From Corynebacterium aurimucosum ATCC 700975 (GTDB lineage: Bacteria; Actinomycetota; Actinomycetes; Mycobacteriales; Mycobacteriaceae), in the NCBI RefSeq assembly GCF_007672725.1, contig NZ_VDTC01000005.1, forward strand, positions 1 through 64,000: a DNA stretch of 64,000 bases, in the 5' to 3' direction. The position numbers were made by a program, and so were the translations under genes. The notes below the pieces were generated by a model. That model had not been told where the DNA came from. It saw only the letters and a program-made list of their open reading frames with translations, and ran no database searches. Below, piece by piece: positions 43,942-53,051 of the stretch; within the stretch, counting starts at the first letter, position 1, and each line of letters opens with the position of its first letter.

Positions 43942-44601
43942 ATGAACACCGTATTCACTGCTCGAGACATCACCGTCTCCTTCGCCGGACATGAGGTTGT
44001 CCACGGCGCGAACCTCACGGCATCGCCCGGACGGATCACCGCTTTGCTTGGTCCAAACGGCGCCGGCAAATCCACCACGCTCCGGGCTGCCCTCGGCTTG
44101 GTGAAAGCCACCGGAACGAAGCACATCAATGGCACCATCGGGCTGCTCCTCGACGATGGCGGCCTCGTTACCAGTCTCACCGGGCGTCAGCATCTCCACG
44201 CAATGGCGAGGCTATATGGCGTCGATAAGTATCGGGTACAAGAGGTTTTAAAGCTTGTCGATATGTCGCACCGCTGCGACCGGCAGCTCAAAACTTACTC
44301 GTTAGGCATGAAACGGCGTATAGCGCTAGCGGGAGCTCTGTTACAAGATCCCGACATCATCATCTTGGACGAGCCGTCCTCTGGTCTTGATCCTGACGGC
44401 ATTCGTTGGCTGGGCGAAGTCTTGTGTGCGGAAGCTTCCCGTGGGAAGGCAATTATCATGGCAACCCATCATCTGGCTGAAGCGGCCGCAGTCGCCCACG
44501 ACGTAGTCATCATTTCTCGTGGTCACACCACATTCACAGGCGTTCTCAGTGAAATCCCTGACCTTGAAGCCGCCTACTTCGCCCACGCTACGAAAGGCTA
44601 G
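43942..44601 (+). CDS. ABC transporter ATP-binding protein
   Basis: About 219 residues of a small ATPase typical of ABC-2 exporters. Walker A is GPNGAGKSTT, the signature is YSLGMKRRI in place of LSGGQ, Walker B is IIILDEPSSGLD and the switch His is in ATHHLAE. SLGMKRR-type signatures are common in the drug and lantibiotic immunity group. ATG 43942 begins the domain; starts at 43906 or 43915 are possible. Works with the permease gene 2 bases downstream. Located between two two-component systems. Confidence 0.88.
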   Translation: MNTVFTARDITVSFAGHEVVHGANLTASPGRITALLGPNGAGKSTTLRAALGLVKATGTKHINGTIGLLLDDGGLVTSLTGRQHLHAMARLYGVDKYRVQEVLKLVDMSHRCDRQLKTYSLGMKRRIALAGALLQDPDIIILDEPSSGLDPDGIRWLGEVLCAEASRGKAIIMATHHLAEAAAVAHDVVIISRGHTTFTGVLSEIPDLEAAYFAHATKG

Positions 44602-44603
44602 AC

Positions 44604-45431
44604 ATGAAATCCGAGCTTTATACCCTTCGTCACCTCCCGAACGTGCTGATCGTCGCGATACTCGCAGTTATGATGGCGGGCATCAGCGCTGTCCTGCAGT
44701 GGGCACTTCCGTTCCTTTTGAAAATTGACCCGCCACAAGTCGGTGACAGTCCAACAGGCCAACAGGTGCAGGCGCTTATCGACGGCTCCGACCCCACGAC
44801 GTCCAGTTTCCAATTGGCCGCCCTCGATATCACAGGTTCTGGCCAGTCCACAGGCATTTCAATCTTCCTCATCGCCATTGTTGCACTCACAATCACTGCA
44901 GCTAGCTACCCATTTTCCAGCGGTGCAGTGGTGTGGAAGGTGGTTGGCGCTGGTTCGCGTATGAAATGGGCGAGTTCTTTGATCGTGGCGGTGCTGAATA
45001 CCGTCCTCCTAGTATGCGTGGCAGCGTGTGTTCTTAACTCACTGATCGCACTGGTTGCGGCTCCGATGAATGATGTTTCTCTGGTTGCTTCTGCTTCTAA
45101 TGTCGCTGTCGTGTGGCTGCGAGGCAGCTTGGCCGTGCTACTACTGACCCTCGCGATCATCGGTGTCGTATTAGCCATACGGAGGATCGGTCCAGCCATC
45201 GGGGTTATTGTCGCAGTGTTGATGGCAGGAGTGATCTTAGGAACTATCGGCGTCATGGCCGGGTGGGAACCGTATCTTTACAGTTGGCTTCCTTCTTCTG
45301 CTGTGTCAATTGCTGGTGGACAGGGGGCAACGCAGACTATGAATCCATGGGTAGGTATTGCTGTACTTGCCGGCTGGTCGGTTGTGAGCATGGGACTTGG
45401 GCTCACCCGCTTTTACAGGGCAAATCTTTAA
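44604..45431 (+). CDS. ABC transporter permease (ABC-2 like)
   Basis: 275 residues with six predicted membrane segments and one large extracellular loop after the first (about 35-80, rich in Gln, Thr and Ser). The layout fits ABC-2 type permeases of peptide or antibiotic export and immunity systems. It directly follows its ATPase (2-base gap) and precedes the second histidine kinase by one base, so all four are probably one transcript. The cargo is unknown; the secreted peptide upstream is one candidate. Confidence 0.82.
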   Translation: MKSELYTLRHLPNVLIVAILAVMMAGISAVLQWALPFLLKIDPPQVGDSPTGQQVQALIDGSDPTTSSFQLAALDITGSGQSTGISIFLIAIVALTITAASYPFSSGAVVWKVVGAGSRMKWASSLIVAVLNTVLLVCVAACVLNSLIALVAAPMNDVSLVASASNVAVVWLRGSLAVLLLTLAIIGVVLAIRRIGPAIGVIVAVLMAGVILGTIGVMAGWEPYLYSWLPSSAVSIAGGQGATQTMNPWVGIAVLAGWSVVSMGLGLTRFYRANL

Positions 45432-45432
45432 C

Positions 45433-46575
45433 ATGGACTTCATGAATCGCCTTTCAGCCAGAGACATCGCTCTCGCTGTCATCGTTCTATCCCTTGACCT
45501 CGTTGGGTTCCTAGTGGCTAGCTCGATGGAACCAACCCCCTTCAATACCGCATTGTCTCCAGCGCAGTTCTGGCTGATTCTTGTTGCCATCATTGCCAAA
45601 GGCATCCTCCTGCTTTGGCGCCGTAAATTTCCCTTAAGCGTCCTACTCGGGATTTCTGCTACTGAGCTTTTGTGGTCCCTCTACTGTCTCGTCACCGCAG
45701 ACCACAGCCTCGGCTACAACGGTATCGCTGCCTCGGTGGCCGCGTTTTCGCTAGCGCTGCACACGAAGTCAAAAACTCGCGACTCTATTTCCCTCATTAT
45801 CTCGGGTCTCATTGTCGGCGTCCTCCGCGCCATTGCCATGCCACCGCTGGGAGGAATCGAGCCTCCACTTTTTACTCTGCTCACAGCCTTGGGCTGGCTG
45901 CTCCCCCTCATAGTGTTCTTTGCTATTGGACTCGCTGTCCGCAATAGCCGTGAGCTCACCGCATCCCTCGCCCGCCAAGCAGAACTCGCTGAGGAAAACG
46001 CCATTGTCGAGGAACGCGCCCGCATTGCGCGAGAGCTTCACGACACCACCGCCCATCACCTCTCAGCCATCGCCATCCAAGCTCAAGCCGCACAGGCATG
46101 CATCGATGTCAACCCCACCGCTGCCAAAGAGCATCTCCAACACGTGACCTCGTCGACGACGAAAGCACTCCAGGATGTCCGCGCGACCGTTGGCAAGCTT
46201 TCGGTTTCCGATGCCGAAATACACCGCATCCCTCAGCCGACAAATATGTCTGCGCTAATTTCGGAGGTTCGCGCTCTAGGGCAGGCAGTAACGTTTTCGG
46301 ACACCTCCCACTTGTCGGAGGGCGAGTTGATCGCGGCTTATCGAATCACCCAAGAAGCTCTGACAAATGCCCGCAAGCATGCAACAGGCGCGCCTGTTGA
46401 TGTCATGCTGAGCGATGATGAACTGCGGATAATCACCCGCGGCACTTTCACACATAGCCCCGCGGGCCGTGGCACCATCAGCATCCAAGAGCGCGCCCGA
46501 GCTGTCGGTGCAACCGCTTTCAATGAACCTACCGAAGATGGTTGGCTGGTGCTCATTACCTGGAGGAAGCCATGA
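45433..46575 (+). CDS. Sensor histidine kinase (NarL-type partner), system 2
   Basis: 380 residues. Five or six membrane segments in the first ~170 residues are followed by a coiled linker and the HisKA_3 motif ERARIARELHDTTAHHLSAIAI (His near 202). The ATPase N-box is ITQEALTNARKHA; the later G-boxes are short (GRGTISIQERARAVGA). This is the intramembrane-sensing class often tied to ABC exporters. Its stop overlaps the start of the next response regulator (ATGA). Confidence 0.88.
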   Translation: MDFMNRLSARDIALAVIVLSLDLVGFLVASSMEPTPFNTALSPAQFWLILVAIIAKGILLLWRRKFPLSVLLGISATELLWSLYCLVTADHSLGYNGIAASVAAFSLALHTKSKTRDSISLIISGLIVGVLRAIAMPPLGGIEPPLFTLLTALGWLLPLIVFFAIGLAVRNSRELTASLARQAELAEENAIVEERARIARELHDTTAHHLSAIAIQAQAAQACIDVNPTAAKEHLQHVTSSTTKALQDVRATVGKLSVSDAEIHRIPQPTNMSALISEVRALGQAVTFSDTSHLSEGELIAAYRITQEALTNARKHATGAPVDVMLSDDELRIITRGTFTHSPAGRGTISIQERARAVGATAFNEPTEDGWLVLITWRKP

Positions 46576-47210
46576 TTCGAGTCTTGTTAGTTGATGACCA
46601 ACCTCTGATCAGACAGGGATTAAAAGCAATCTTCGAGGCCACCGGTGAGATCAAAGTTGTGGCTGAGGCAGCTTCCGGGAATGAGGCGATAGCGGCTGCA
46701 AAGGCTCGCGACATTGACGTGGTGTGCCTCGATATCCGCATGCCTGACGGGGACGGGATCTACGCAACCACGGAGATTAACAAACAAGACAATCCCCCAG
46801 CAGTCATCGTGATCACCACCTTTGACCTAGACGAATACGTCTTTGGTGCCCTCGAAGCCGGTGCCTGTGGCGTCATGCTGAAAGACTCCCCAATGACCGA
46901 CCTCATCCAAGGAGTCAAACACGCGGCCTCAGGTGAAGGCATGGTCGACGCTGCGGTTACTAAAAGGGTGATTGCAGAATTTGGTCGGCGGAAAGCGCGG
47001 GCCACGGTAGATTCAGCCCTACTCACGCCGCGCGAACTCGAGTGTGTACGGGCCCTGGGCAAAGGATTAACCAACATCGAAATCGGGCGCGAGCTGTATT
47101 TGGAGCCCTCTACGGTCAAGACTCATTTGTCATCTGCGATGGCCAAAGTGGGAGCTCGTTCGCGAGTACAGCTCGTGATCTGGGCCTTTCGCGCAGGAGT
47201 GGTGAGCTAA
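46572..47210 (+). CDS. LuxR/NarL-type response regulator, system 2
   Basis: 212 residues. The receiver has LLVDDQPLIRQG, the Asp in VVCLDIRMPDGDG (near 54), Thr in VITTFDLDEYV and Lys in MLKDSP. The HTH is TPRELECVRALGKGLTNIEIGRELYLEPSTVKTHLS. A strong ribosome site GGAGGAAG precedes the ATG. Partner of the kinase at 45433 and the probable regulator of the adjacent ABC genes. It closes the block; the DnaA-box cluster begins 65 bases after its stop. Confidence 0.92.
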   Translation: MIRVLLVDDQPLIRQGLKAIFEATGEIKVVAEAASGNEAIAAAKARDIDVVCLDIRMPDGDGIYATTEINKQDNPPAVIVITTFDLDEYVFGALEAGACGVMLKDSPMTDLIQGVKHAASGEGMVDAAVTKRVIAEFGRRKARATVDSALLTPRELECVRALGKGLTNIEIGRELYLEPSTVKTHLSSAMAKVGARSRVQLVIWAFRAGVVS

Positions 47211-47274
47211 CTAGGGGGCGCAGTTCCCAACACCACCTCGCAACCGGAGCACTGTTAACACCTTGGGTACAAAG

Positions 47275-47529
47275 TTATCCACAGGGTGGGGATAACTCTG
47301 TGGAGAACGAATTCCACAGCCTTTCTCCACACCCTGTGGATAAGTGTTTTCACGCTTCCCACAGCCCGCACAAAAACTTCGAACACAACCTAATACGCTG
47401 CTGATCTGCGGTTATCTTGGCCCACACGTTCGGTAAATTACAAAAATGTAGTTATCCACAATGTGGATAACTTATGTGGAATTCTTTCGCACAGAGGTTT
47501 CGGTGGATAACACGCCCGAGTTATCCCCA
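47275..47529. promoter_or_regulatory. DnaA-box cluster
   Basis: Within 255 bases there are four perfect TTATCCACA boxes: 47275-47283 (+), 47335-47343 (-), 47452-47460 (+), 47462-47470 (-). Four more have one mismatch: 47287-47295 (-), 47323-47331 (+), 47502-47510 (-), 47521-47529 (+). The last overlaps the rhomboid stop codon. The stretch 47211-47520 has no gene. Such density is typical of oriC or DnaA-titration sites, but dnaA is not adjacent. Confidence 0.85.
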
Positions 47530-48165
47530 AAGCCCAGCTCGCAGCGCCGCTGCAACAGCAGCTATCACCCCGATAAGCCATATCCCCAGCCAACGCAGCC
47601 ACGCACGTTGGCGAAAGAGGAATGGCGCCAACAGCAGTCCTGTGAGCAAACCGCCCAAGTGCCCCCACACGGAGACGTTCTCCGCCACAAAGCTGTAGGC
47701 AACGTTTGCTACGACCAAGACGATGGGCGCGCGCAGATCAAGACCGCGGCTGCGGTACACGCCGATGAGTAGTCCCATGAGCGCAAAGAGGGCACCGGAG
47801 GCGCCCACCGTGGGTGTGCCGAAATCCATCCACAGCACTGCGGCGGAAGAGCCCACAATGGAGATGAGATAGGCCGCCGCGTACAGCGCGCTGCCCAGGG
47901 CGCGTTCTACTTCCCTACCCACAAAGAACAGCATCACCATGTTGACCAAGAGGTGCCCGGCGTCGAGGTGCATAAAGCCCGCGGTAATGACAGTTGTGGG
48001 GTGCTCAGACACTTCAGGGCCCCACAACGTCCAGTCTTGGGCCAGCATGCTGCGATAGTAAGGCGTAGAGAGGGTCTTGGCCTGGATGGACGTGACCAAC
48101 CATGCCCCAATGCACAACACCATGAGCACCACGGTGACTGGCGCCGAACGAAGATGATTTTTCAC
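47521..48165 (-). CDS. Rhomboid family intramembrane serine protease
   Basis: 214 residues with six or seven membrane segments. The catalytic Ser lies in GASGALFALMG (near 117) and the catalytic His in VWGHLGGLLTGLL (near 169). Loop 1 has the family HLDAGHLLVNM with the conserved His and Asn. It should cleave membrane proteins within their transmembrane segments. It sits in the conserved neighbourhood ppiA - rhomboid - crgA of Corynebacteriales. Substrates unknown. Confidence 0.92.
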   Translation of the reverse strand: MKNHLRSAPVTVVLMVLCIGAWLVTSIQAKTLSTPYYRSMLAQDWTLWGPEVSEHPTTVITAGFMHLDAGHLLVNMVMLFFVGREVERALGSALYAAAYLISIVGSSAAVLWMDFGTPTVGASGALFALMGLLIGVYRSRGLDLRAPIVLVVANVAYSFVAENVSVWGHLGGLLTGLLLAPFLFRQRAWLRWLGIWLIGVIAAVAAALRAGLWG

Positions 48166-48183
48166 GCAGACTCCTAAAACAAC

Positions 48184-48216
48184 GAGCCCGCCACCACATC
48201 ACGTGGCAGCGGGCTC
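48184..48216 (-). terminator. Terminator after ppiA
   Basis: Stem GAGCCCGC/GCGGGCTC with an inner CCAC/GTGG extension, followed on the minus strand by TTGTTTT. It lies between ppiA and the rhomboid gene. Confidence 0.8.
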
Positions 48217-48236
48217 AGATGAAAAGCTAAGAACGC

Positions 48237-48758
48237 TTAGGCGATCTCGATGGACTCGATGACAACGTCCTCAGCCGGACGGTCCATGCGGTCGGTGGAG
48301 ACCTTCGCAATCTTGGACACGACTTCCTGGGAAGCCGCATCGGTGACCTCACCGAAGATGGTGTGGTGGTTGTTCAGGTGCGGGGTCGGCGCCACGGTGA
48401 TGAAGAACTGGGAGCCGTTGGTGCCCGGGCCGGCATTCGCCATGGCCAGCAGGAACGGGCGATCAAACTGCAGCTCCGGGTGGAACTCATCCTGGAACTG
48501 GTAGCCGGGGCCGCCACGGCCGGTGCCGGTGGGGTCACCGCCCTGGATCATGAACTGGTCGATGACGCGGTGGAAAATAGCGCCATCGTAGAACGGGCCG
48601 GACTGCTCGCCCTTGGCGTTCTGGGTGGTGTAGTCCTTCTCGCCCTTAGCCAGGCCGATGAAGTTCTCAACGGTTACCGGTGCGTGGTTACCGAACAGGT
48701 CGATAACAATGTCACCGTAGTTGGTGTGCATCGTTGCAGTTGCGGTCTTCTGAGTCAT
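48237..48758 (-). CDS. ppiA: Cyclophilin-type peptidyl-prolyl isomerase PpiA
   Basis: 173 residues of a single-domain cytoplasmic cyclophilin. Active-site pieces are FHRVIDQFMIQGGDPTGTGRGG (Arg, Phe, Met, Gln), GTNGSQFFITVAPTPHLNNHHTIFGEV. It speeds proline cis-trans isomerisation in folding proteins. Two ATGs, 48758 (MTQKTATATM) and 48767 (MAGMTQ), are both possible. The frame upstream to 48998 runs antisense to the HAD gene and was excluded. Conserved neighbour of gyrA in related genomes. Confidence 0.95.
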   Translation of the reverse strand: MTQKTATATMHTNYGDIVIDLFGNHAPVTVENFIGLAKGEKDYTTQNAKGEQSGPFYDGAIFHRVIDQFMIQGGDPTGTGRGGPGYQFQDEFHPELQFDRPFLLAMANAGPGTNGSQFFITVAPTPHLNNHHTIFGEVTDAASQEVVSKIAKVSTDRMDRPAEDVVIESIEIA

Positions 48759-48837
48759 GCCAGCCATTGTATGGAAATTTCCACCATTTCGTTGTTCCGC
48801 CGCGACGCTGTCAGCGATCTGCGTAGGGTTGCAAGCA

Positions 48838-49487
48838 TGATCCGCGCCGTTCTCTTCGATCTCGATGACACCCTCATGGACCACACCGCCGCGATGCATG
48901 CGGCCGTCGAGGAGTGGCTGCCGGGCGGGCACTACGAGCGCTTCGCGGAGATTGAGCGCAAGTGGTTCGCTGCCTACGAGCGCGGCGAGGTCACCCACCA
49001 GGGCCAGCGTGTGGAGCGCTGCCGCGAGTTCCTAGGCCGCCCAGAGATGACGGAGCAGGAGGCGCTGGCGGAATATGCCAAGTACCTGGCCGCGTACGAA
49101 AAGCACTGGCAGGCGCTTGGCGACGCCCTCCCCGCCCTCCAGCACGTCCTGTCCCGCGGCCTCAAAGTGGGCATTTTGACGAACGGGGCTCGCGAGATGC
49201 AAGAGGGCAAGCTAAAGGCGGGCGGGCTCGACCTGCCAGGCGTTGAGCTCTTTCCCACCGTGGAAATGGCTAAGCCAAAACCGCACCGAGAGGCCTACCT
49301 CGAGGCTTGTCGGCGCCTAGAGGTAGAGCCTGGCTCCACACTCATGATTGGTGATTCGGTGGTCAATGATGTCGAAGGCGCCCGGGCCGCAGGGCTCAAG
49401 GCGCTGCACTTCGATAGGGCCGGAAACGGAGACATCGCCGCGCTCAGTGAGCTGACGGCGATGAACGGTTTAAATCTTTGGATTTAA
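48838..49487 (+). CDS. HAD-superfamily hydrolase
   Basis: 216 residues with all HAD motifs: nucleophile Asp in LFDLDDTLMDHT, Thr/Ser in GILTNGA, Lys in EMAKPKPHREAYLEA and the acidic pair in LMIGDSVVNDVEGARAAG. The cap is helical (subfamily IA), as in phosphoglycolate or nucleotide phosphatases. Substrate unknown. It is divergent from ppiA and convergent with metE, with only 4 bases between stops and no clear terminator. Confidence 0.9.
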
Positions 49488-49491
49488 ACCC

Positions 49492-51756
49492 CTAAAGGTT
49501 AGAGCGGACCTCGTCGCGGGCGAGGACCAGGTTGCGCAGGGAGGCCTCGGTCTCCTCGTAGCCGCGGGTCTTCAGGCCGCAATCCGGGTTGACCCACAGG
49601 CGCTCGACCGGCACGTTCTTGAGTGCCGCGCGGATAAGCTCGGCCATCTCCGCCACGGACGGGATACGCGGGGAGTGGATGTCGTAGATACCCGGGCCAA
49701 TCTCGGAGTGGAACTTCTCATCGATATCCTCGAGCAGCTCCATGCGGGAGCGGGCCGCCTCGATGGAGGTGACGTCGGCGTCGAGGCCGGCGACAGCGTC
49801 GATGATCTGGCCAAACTCCGAGTAGCAGAGGTGCGTGTGGATCTGGGTTTCAGGCTTCGCCTGCAACGAAACCACTCGGAAGGAGCGCACCGCCCAGTCG
49901 AGGTAAGCCTTGCGGTCCTTCTCGCGCAGCGGCAACAACTCACGCAGGGCGGGCTCATCGATCTGGATGATGTCGATGCCGGCCTCTTCGAGGTCGCGGA
50001 CTTCGTCGGCCAGCGCCACGCCGAGCTGGTCGGCGGAGACGGACTGGTGGACGTCATCGCGCACGAAGGACCAGGCCAGGATGGTCACCGGGCCGGTGAG
50101 CATGCCCTTGACGTGCTTCTCGGACAGGGACTGCGCGAACTTCGCCCACTCGGTGGTCATGGCCTTCGGGCGGGAGATGTCACCAACCACGATTGGCGGA
50201 CGGGTGCAGCGGGAGCCGTAGGACTGGACCCAACCGTTCTCGGTGACGACGAAGCCGTCGAGAAGCTCGGCGAAGTACTGCACCATGTCGTTGCGCTCCG
50301 GCTCGCCGTGGACCAGAACGTCGAGGCCCAGGCGCTCCTGCAGCTCAATGACGGACTTCACCTCGTTGCGCAAGGCCTCGGTGTAGTCGGCGTCGGAGAG
50401 CTCGCCCTTGCGGTGCGCGGCGCGGGCGGCGCGGATCTCAGAGGTCTGCGGGAAGGAACCGATGGTGGTGGTCGGCAGCTGCGGCAGGCCGAGGGCCTCC
50501 TGTGCCTTGTTGCGCTCCGCGAACTCCGGCTGACGCTGGACCTGGCCCTCCGGCAACTGCGCGGTGCGCTCCTGCACGGCCTCGTTGTGGATGCGGGAGG
50601 ACTCGGCGCGGGTGCGCACGGCGCGGTCGGCCTGCGCGTATGCCTCCGGGGCGTCGAGCGGGCCGGCGGCGAGTGCCACGACCTCGCGGACCTTCTCGTC
50701 GGCGAAGGCGAACCAGGTGGCAACGTCGACCGGCAGGGAGGTCTCCGCCTCGACGGTGTGCGGGACGTGCTGCAGGGAGACGGAGGTGGTCACGGTGACG
50801 CCTTCGCCCAGGGTCTCGAGCTTTTCGCGCAGATCGCGCAGGTTGGCGGCCCAGACGTTGCGGCCGTCGACAAGGCCGGCGGCGAGGTGGGTGGCTTCGG
50901 CAAGCTTAGCGACGCGCTCGAGGTAGGAATTGTCCAGCGCCAAGGTGCCCACTGAGAGATCCACCTGGACAGCTTCCGGCTTGAGCTCAGCGATGACGTC
51001 AAGGCCAGCATTGAGGGAACCATAGGGCGTGGTCAGGTAGACCTGCGGGCGCTTCTCCGCGCTAAGGATGCGGCCATAAGCGCTCTTGAGCGCGGCGGCG
51101 AGGGTGGCGTCGTCAGCCGCGGCGAGGTCAGCGACCAGGGCCGGCTCAACGAGCTGGAGCCACTCCACGTTGGCGTCGGCAAGCTGCTCCAGCACGGTGA
51201 GGTAGGAGTCCACGAGCTCATCGAGGCGGTCGAGCGGCTGCTTGGTGGCGCCCTCAGCCTGCTTGGACAGGGCCAGCAGGGTCACGGGGCCGACGAGGAC
51301 CGGGCGCACGGTGTGGCCGGCGGCGCGAGCCTCCTCGACGATCTTCAACACGCGCTGCGGACGGGCACTAAAGGCCTGGTCATCGCTGATTTCAGGAACA
51401 ATGTAGTGGTAGTTGGTGTCGAACCACTTGGTCATCTCCAGCGGCGCGGTGTCCTTGTTACCGCGGGCCAGGGTGAACTCGTCATCGAGGCTCTCGCCCT
51501 GGGCAGCACCCACGGTCAGCGCGGTTTCCAGGACATGGTCGTAGTAGGCAACGTCCGCGGGGATGGCGTAATCCTCAGTGAGCCCCAGCTCCTTGAGGCG
51601 GGCGTAGGTATCGAGGCGCAGGGAGTGCGCGGCCGATTCAAAGGTCTCGGCGTCGATCTTGCCGGACCAGTAGGACTCCAGCGCGCGCTTAAGCTCACGA
51701 TGAGCGCCTACGCGGGGGTAGCCCTCAATCGTTGCCTTGGGAAATGGTGCGGTCAT
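49492..51756 (-). CDS. metE: Cobalamin-independent methionine synthase
   Basis: 754 residues, the normal two-barrel length. The N-terminal barrel begins [20 protein letters not shown]. The C-terminal barrel carries the zinc ligands in [10 protein letters not shown] (His, Cys), a Glu, and [12 protein letters not shown] (Cys). It transfers the methyl group of 5-methyltetrahydropteroyl-glutamate to homocysteine without B12. The start overlaps the metF stop by 4 bases (ATGA), so substrate supply and use are coupled. Confidence 0.97.
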   Translation of the reverse strand: MTAPFPKATIEGYPRVGAHRELKRALESYWSGKIDAETFESAAHSLRLDTYARLKELGLTEDYAIPADVAYYDHVLETALTVGAAQGESLDDEFTLARGNKDTAPLEMTKWFDTNYHYIVPEISDDQAFSARPQRVLKIVEEARAAGHTVRPVLVGPVTLLALSKQAEGATKQPLDRLDELVDSYLTVLEQLADANVEWLQLVEPALVADLAAADDATLAAALKSAYGRILSAEKRPQVYLTTPYGSLNAGLDVIAELKPEAVQVDLSVGTLALDNSYLERVAKLAEATHLAAGLVDGRNVWAANLRDLREKLETLGEGVTVTTSVSLQHVPHTVEAETSLPVDVATWFAFADEKVREVVALAAGPLDAPEAYAQADRAVRTRAESSRIHNEAVQERTAQLPEGQVQRQPEFAERNKAQEALGLPQLPTTTIGSFPQTSEIRAARAAHRKGELSDADYTEALRNEVKSVIELQERLGLDVLVHGEPERNDMVQYFAELLDGFVVTENGWVQSYGSRCTRPPIVVGDISRPKAMTTEWAKFAQSLSEKHVKGMLTGPVTILAWSFVRDDVHQSVSADQLGVALADEVRDLEEAGIDIIQIDEPALRELLPLREKDRKAYLDWAVRSFRVVSLQAKPETQIHTHLCYSEFGQIIDAVAGLDADVTSIEAARSRMELLEDIDEKFHSEIGPGIYDIHSPRIPSVAEMAELIRAALKNVPVERLWVNPDCGLKTRGYEETEASLRNLVLARDEVRSNL

Positions 51757-52676
51757 GGGGTAACTCCAATTCGATGTAGCAGGTCAGTCGTAATGTCTGG
51801 ATTGTTATGCGTGTAGATGTGCAGCCCGTCGGCGCCGGCGTTCATCACCGATTTCGCCAGGGAGGCCGTAAGCTGCATCCCGATTTCTTTCTCTTCCTCG
51901 GGGGAGGTCGCTGCCGCGAGCTGATCGAGCACGTGCGGTGGCCCGTCCAGCCCGGACAGCTGGCACATTCGCTCCACCCGAGCACGGCTAGTCATCGGCA
52001 TGATCCCGGGGATGAGCGGAATGCGCACGCCCGCCAGCCGGGCGCGCTGAGCGAAGCGGACGTAATCCTCCGCGTCAAAGAAGAGCTGGGTGATGGCGAA
52101 GTCAGCGCCGAGGCGCTGCTTGGCCAGGAGAACGTCGATGTCCTCGTCCGCCGTGGCGGACTCGGCGTGGCCGTTGGGGTAGCAAGCCACGCCCACGGCC
52201 AAGCGCCCAGCGGCCAAGCGCGCCACGCGGGCAGATTCCCAGCGGCGAATGAGCCGGACGAGGGAGTCGGCGTGCGGCAGGTGGCCTTCGGGCATGCCGC
52301 CCTCCGGCAGATCGCCCCGTAGCGCGAGGAGGCCGCGCACGCCGGCGTCGACGAGCGTGTCGATCCAGCCAACGAGCTCTTCCTCCGTGCCGGCAGTGCA
52401 GGCCAGGTGTGCCAGGGGACGCATCGCGGTATCGCGCGAAATCTTCTCAATGAAGGCCGCGGTTCCCTCCAGCCACCCGGAGCGCTGGGAGCTGGTGACG
52501 GCGATGTAATCGGGGTTATATGCGGCAAGCGTGTCGAGCAAACGGTCAATCTTTTTGGCGTCCGCATCGTGGCGCGGTGGGATCACCTCGAAGGAGAGAG
52601 CGGTGCGCTGTGGGCGCTTAGGCGTATCTTCGCTGATTTGGTCTAGTGGCGCGGATGCGGAGAGTCGCGGGGACAT
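51753..52676 (-). CDS. metF: Methylenetetrahydrofolate reductase
   Basis: 307 residues. Family motifs are ALSFEVIPPR, VTSQRSGW-type loop, ALRGDLPEGG (flavin contact) and DFAITQLFFDAEDYVRF. The FAD-dependent reaction makes 5-methyltetrahydrofolate for MetE. ATG 52676 follows a very strong ribosome site (AGGAGGT), so the GTG 6 bases upstream is not needed. First gene of metF-metE. The 370-base region upstream holds its promoter. Confidence 0.95.
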   Translation of the reverse strand: MSPRLSASAPLDQISEDTPKRPQRTALSFEVIPPRHDADAKKIDRLLDTLAAYNPDYIAVTSSQRSGWLEGTAAFIEKISRDTAMRPLAHLACTAGTEEELVGWIDTLVDAGVRGLLALRGDLPEGGMPEGHLPHADSLVRLIRRWESARVARLAAGRLAVGVACYPNGHAESATADEDIDVLLAKQRLGADFAITQLFFDAEDYVRFAQRARLAGVRIPLIPGIMPMTSRARVERMCQLSGLDGPPHVLDQLAAATSPEEEKEIGMQLTASLAKSVMNAGADGLHIYTHNNPDITTDLLHRIGVTP

Positions 52677-52682
52677 GCTCAC

Positions 52683-53051
52683 CTCCTCTGCAGGTTATCG
52701 TGGTCGGTCATCTGTGCTGTTGGTGGAAAACGTACCAAGCTGTCCATTTTGAGTGAAAGCATTTAGGCAATGGTCATACCTTTCCAGCCCAGCCAGCTGC
52801 ACCGTTACCCAAACCTGTGCTGAATAAAAAGGCCACCGTTCCATACAAAGCTGTCTATTTTCTTTGAACCGCTCTCTACTTTCGTCCCGTGGTGGCAGGA
52901 CGTAGCTGCCGCCACTACGCTGAAAGGGAGTATCCAGCGCTAACGCGGGGCACGCATGTGCAGTGTCCCGTCCGGTGCAGACAACCACTCCATAAACAGT
53001 TACCCACCGAGCAATCGCCTCAAGCATTGACGTAAAGGAGCATCTCTCCCG
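52683..53051. other. Divergent control region between metF and the coiled-coil protein gene
   Basis: No gene is convincing in these 369 bases. Two similar strings, AAGCTGTCCATTTTGAGTGAA near 52737 and AAGCTGTCTATTTTCTTTGAA near 52848, form an imperfect direct repeat about 111 bases apart. A 10-bp hairpin lies at 52890-52915 and a smaller G/C hairpin near 52955-52975. They may be regulator sites for metF-metE; I see no cobalamin or SAM riboswitch core. Confidence 0.45.
52890..52915. repeat. Hairpin in the metF upstream region
   Basis: GTGGTGGCAG and CTGCCGCCAC pair over 10 positions (one G-T) around a 6-base loop. No T run follows on either strand, so it is not a normal terminator. It may be an operator or an mRNA structure. 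Confidence 0.4.

Noticed and set aside
47275..47529. The main chromosomal origin oriC
   Set aside because: Box density fits, but dnaA/dnaN are absent and gyrA-side synteny puts the known origin beyond the right edge. Kept as a finding, not as oriC.
52683..53051. Cobalamin or SAM riboswitch before metF-metE
   Set aside because: I could not find the conserved B12-box or a SAM-riboswitch core on the minus strand.
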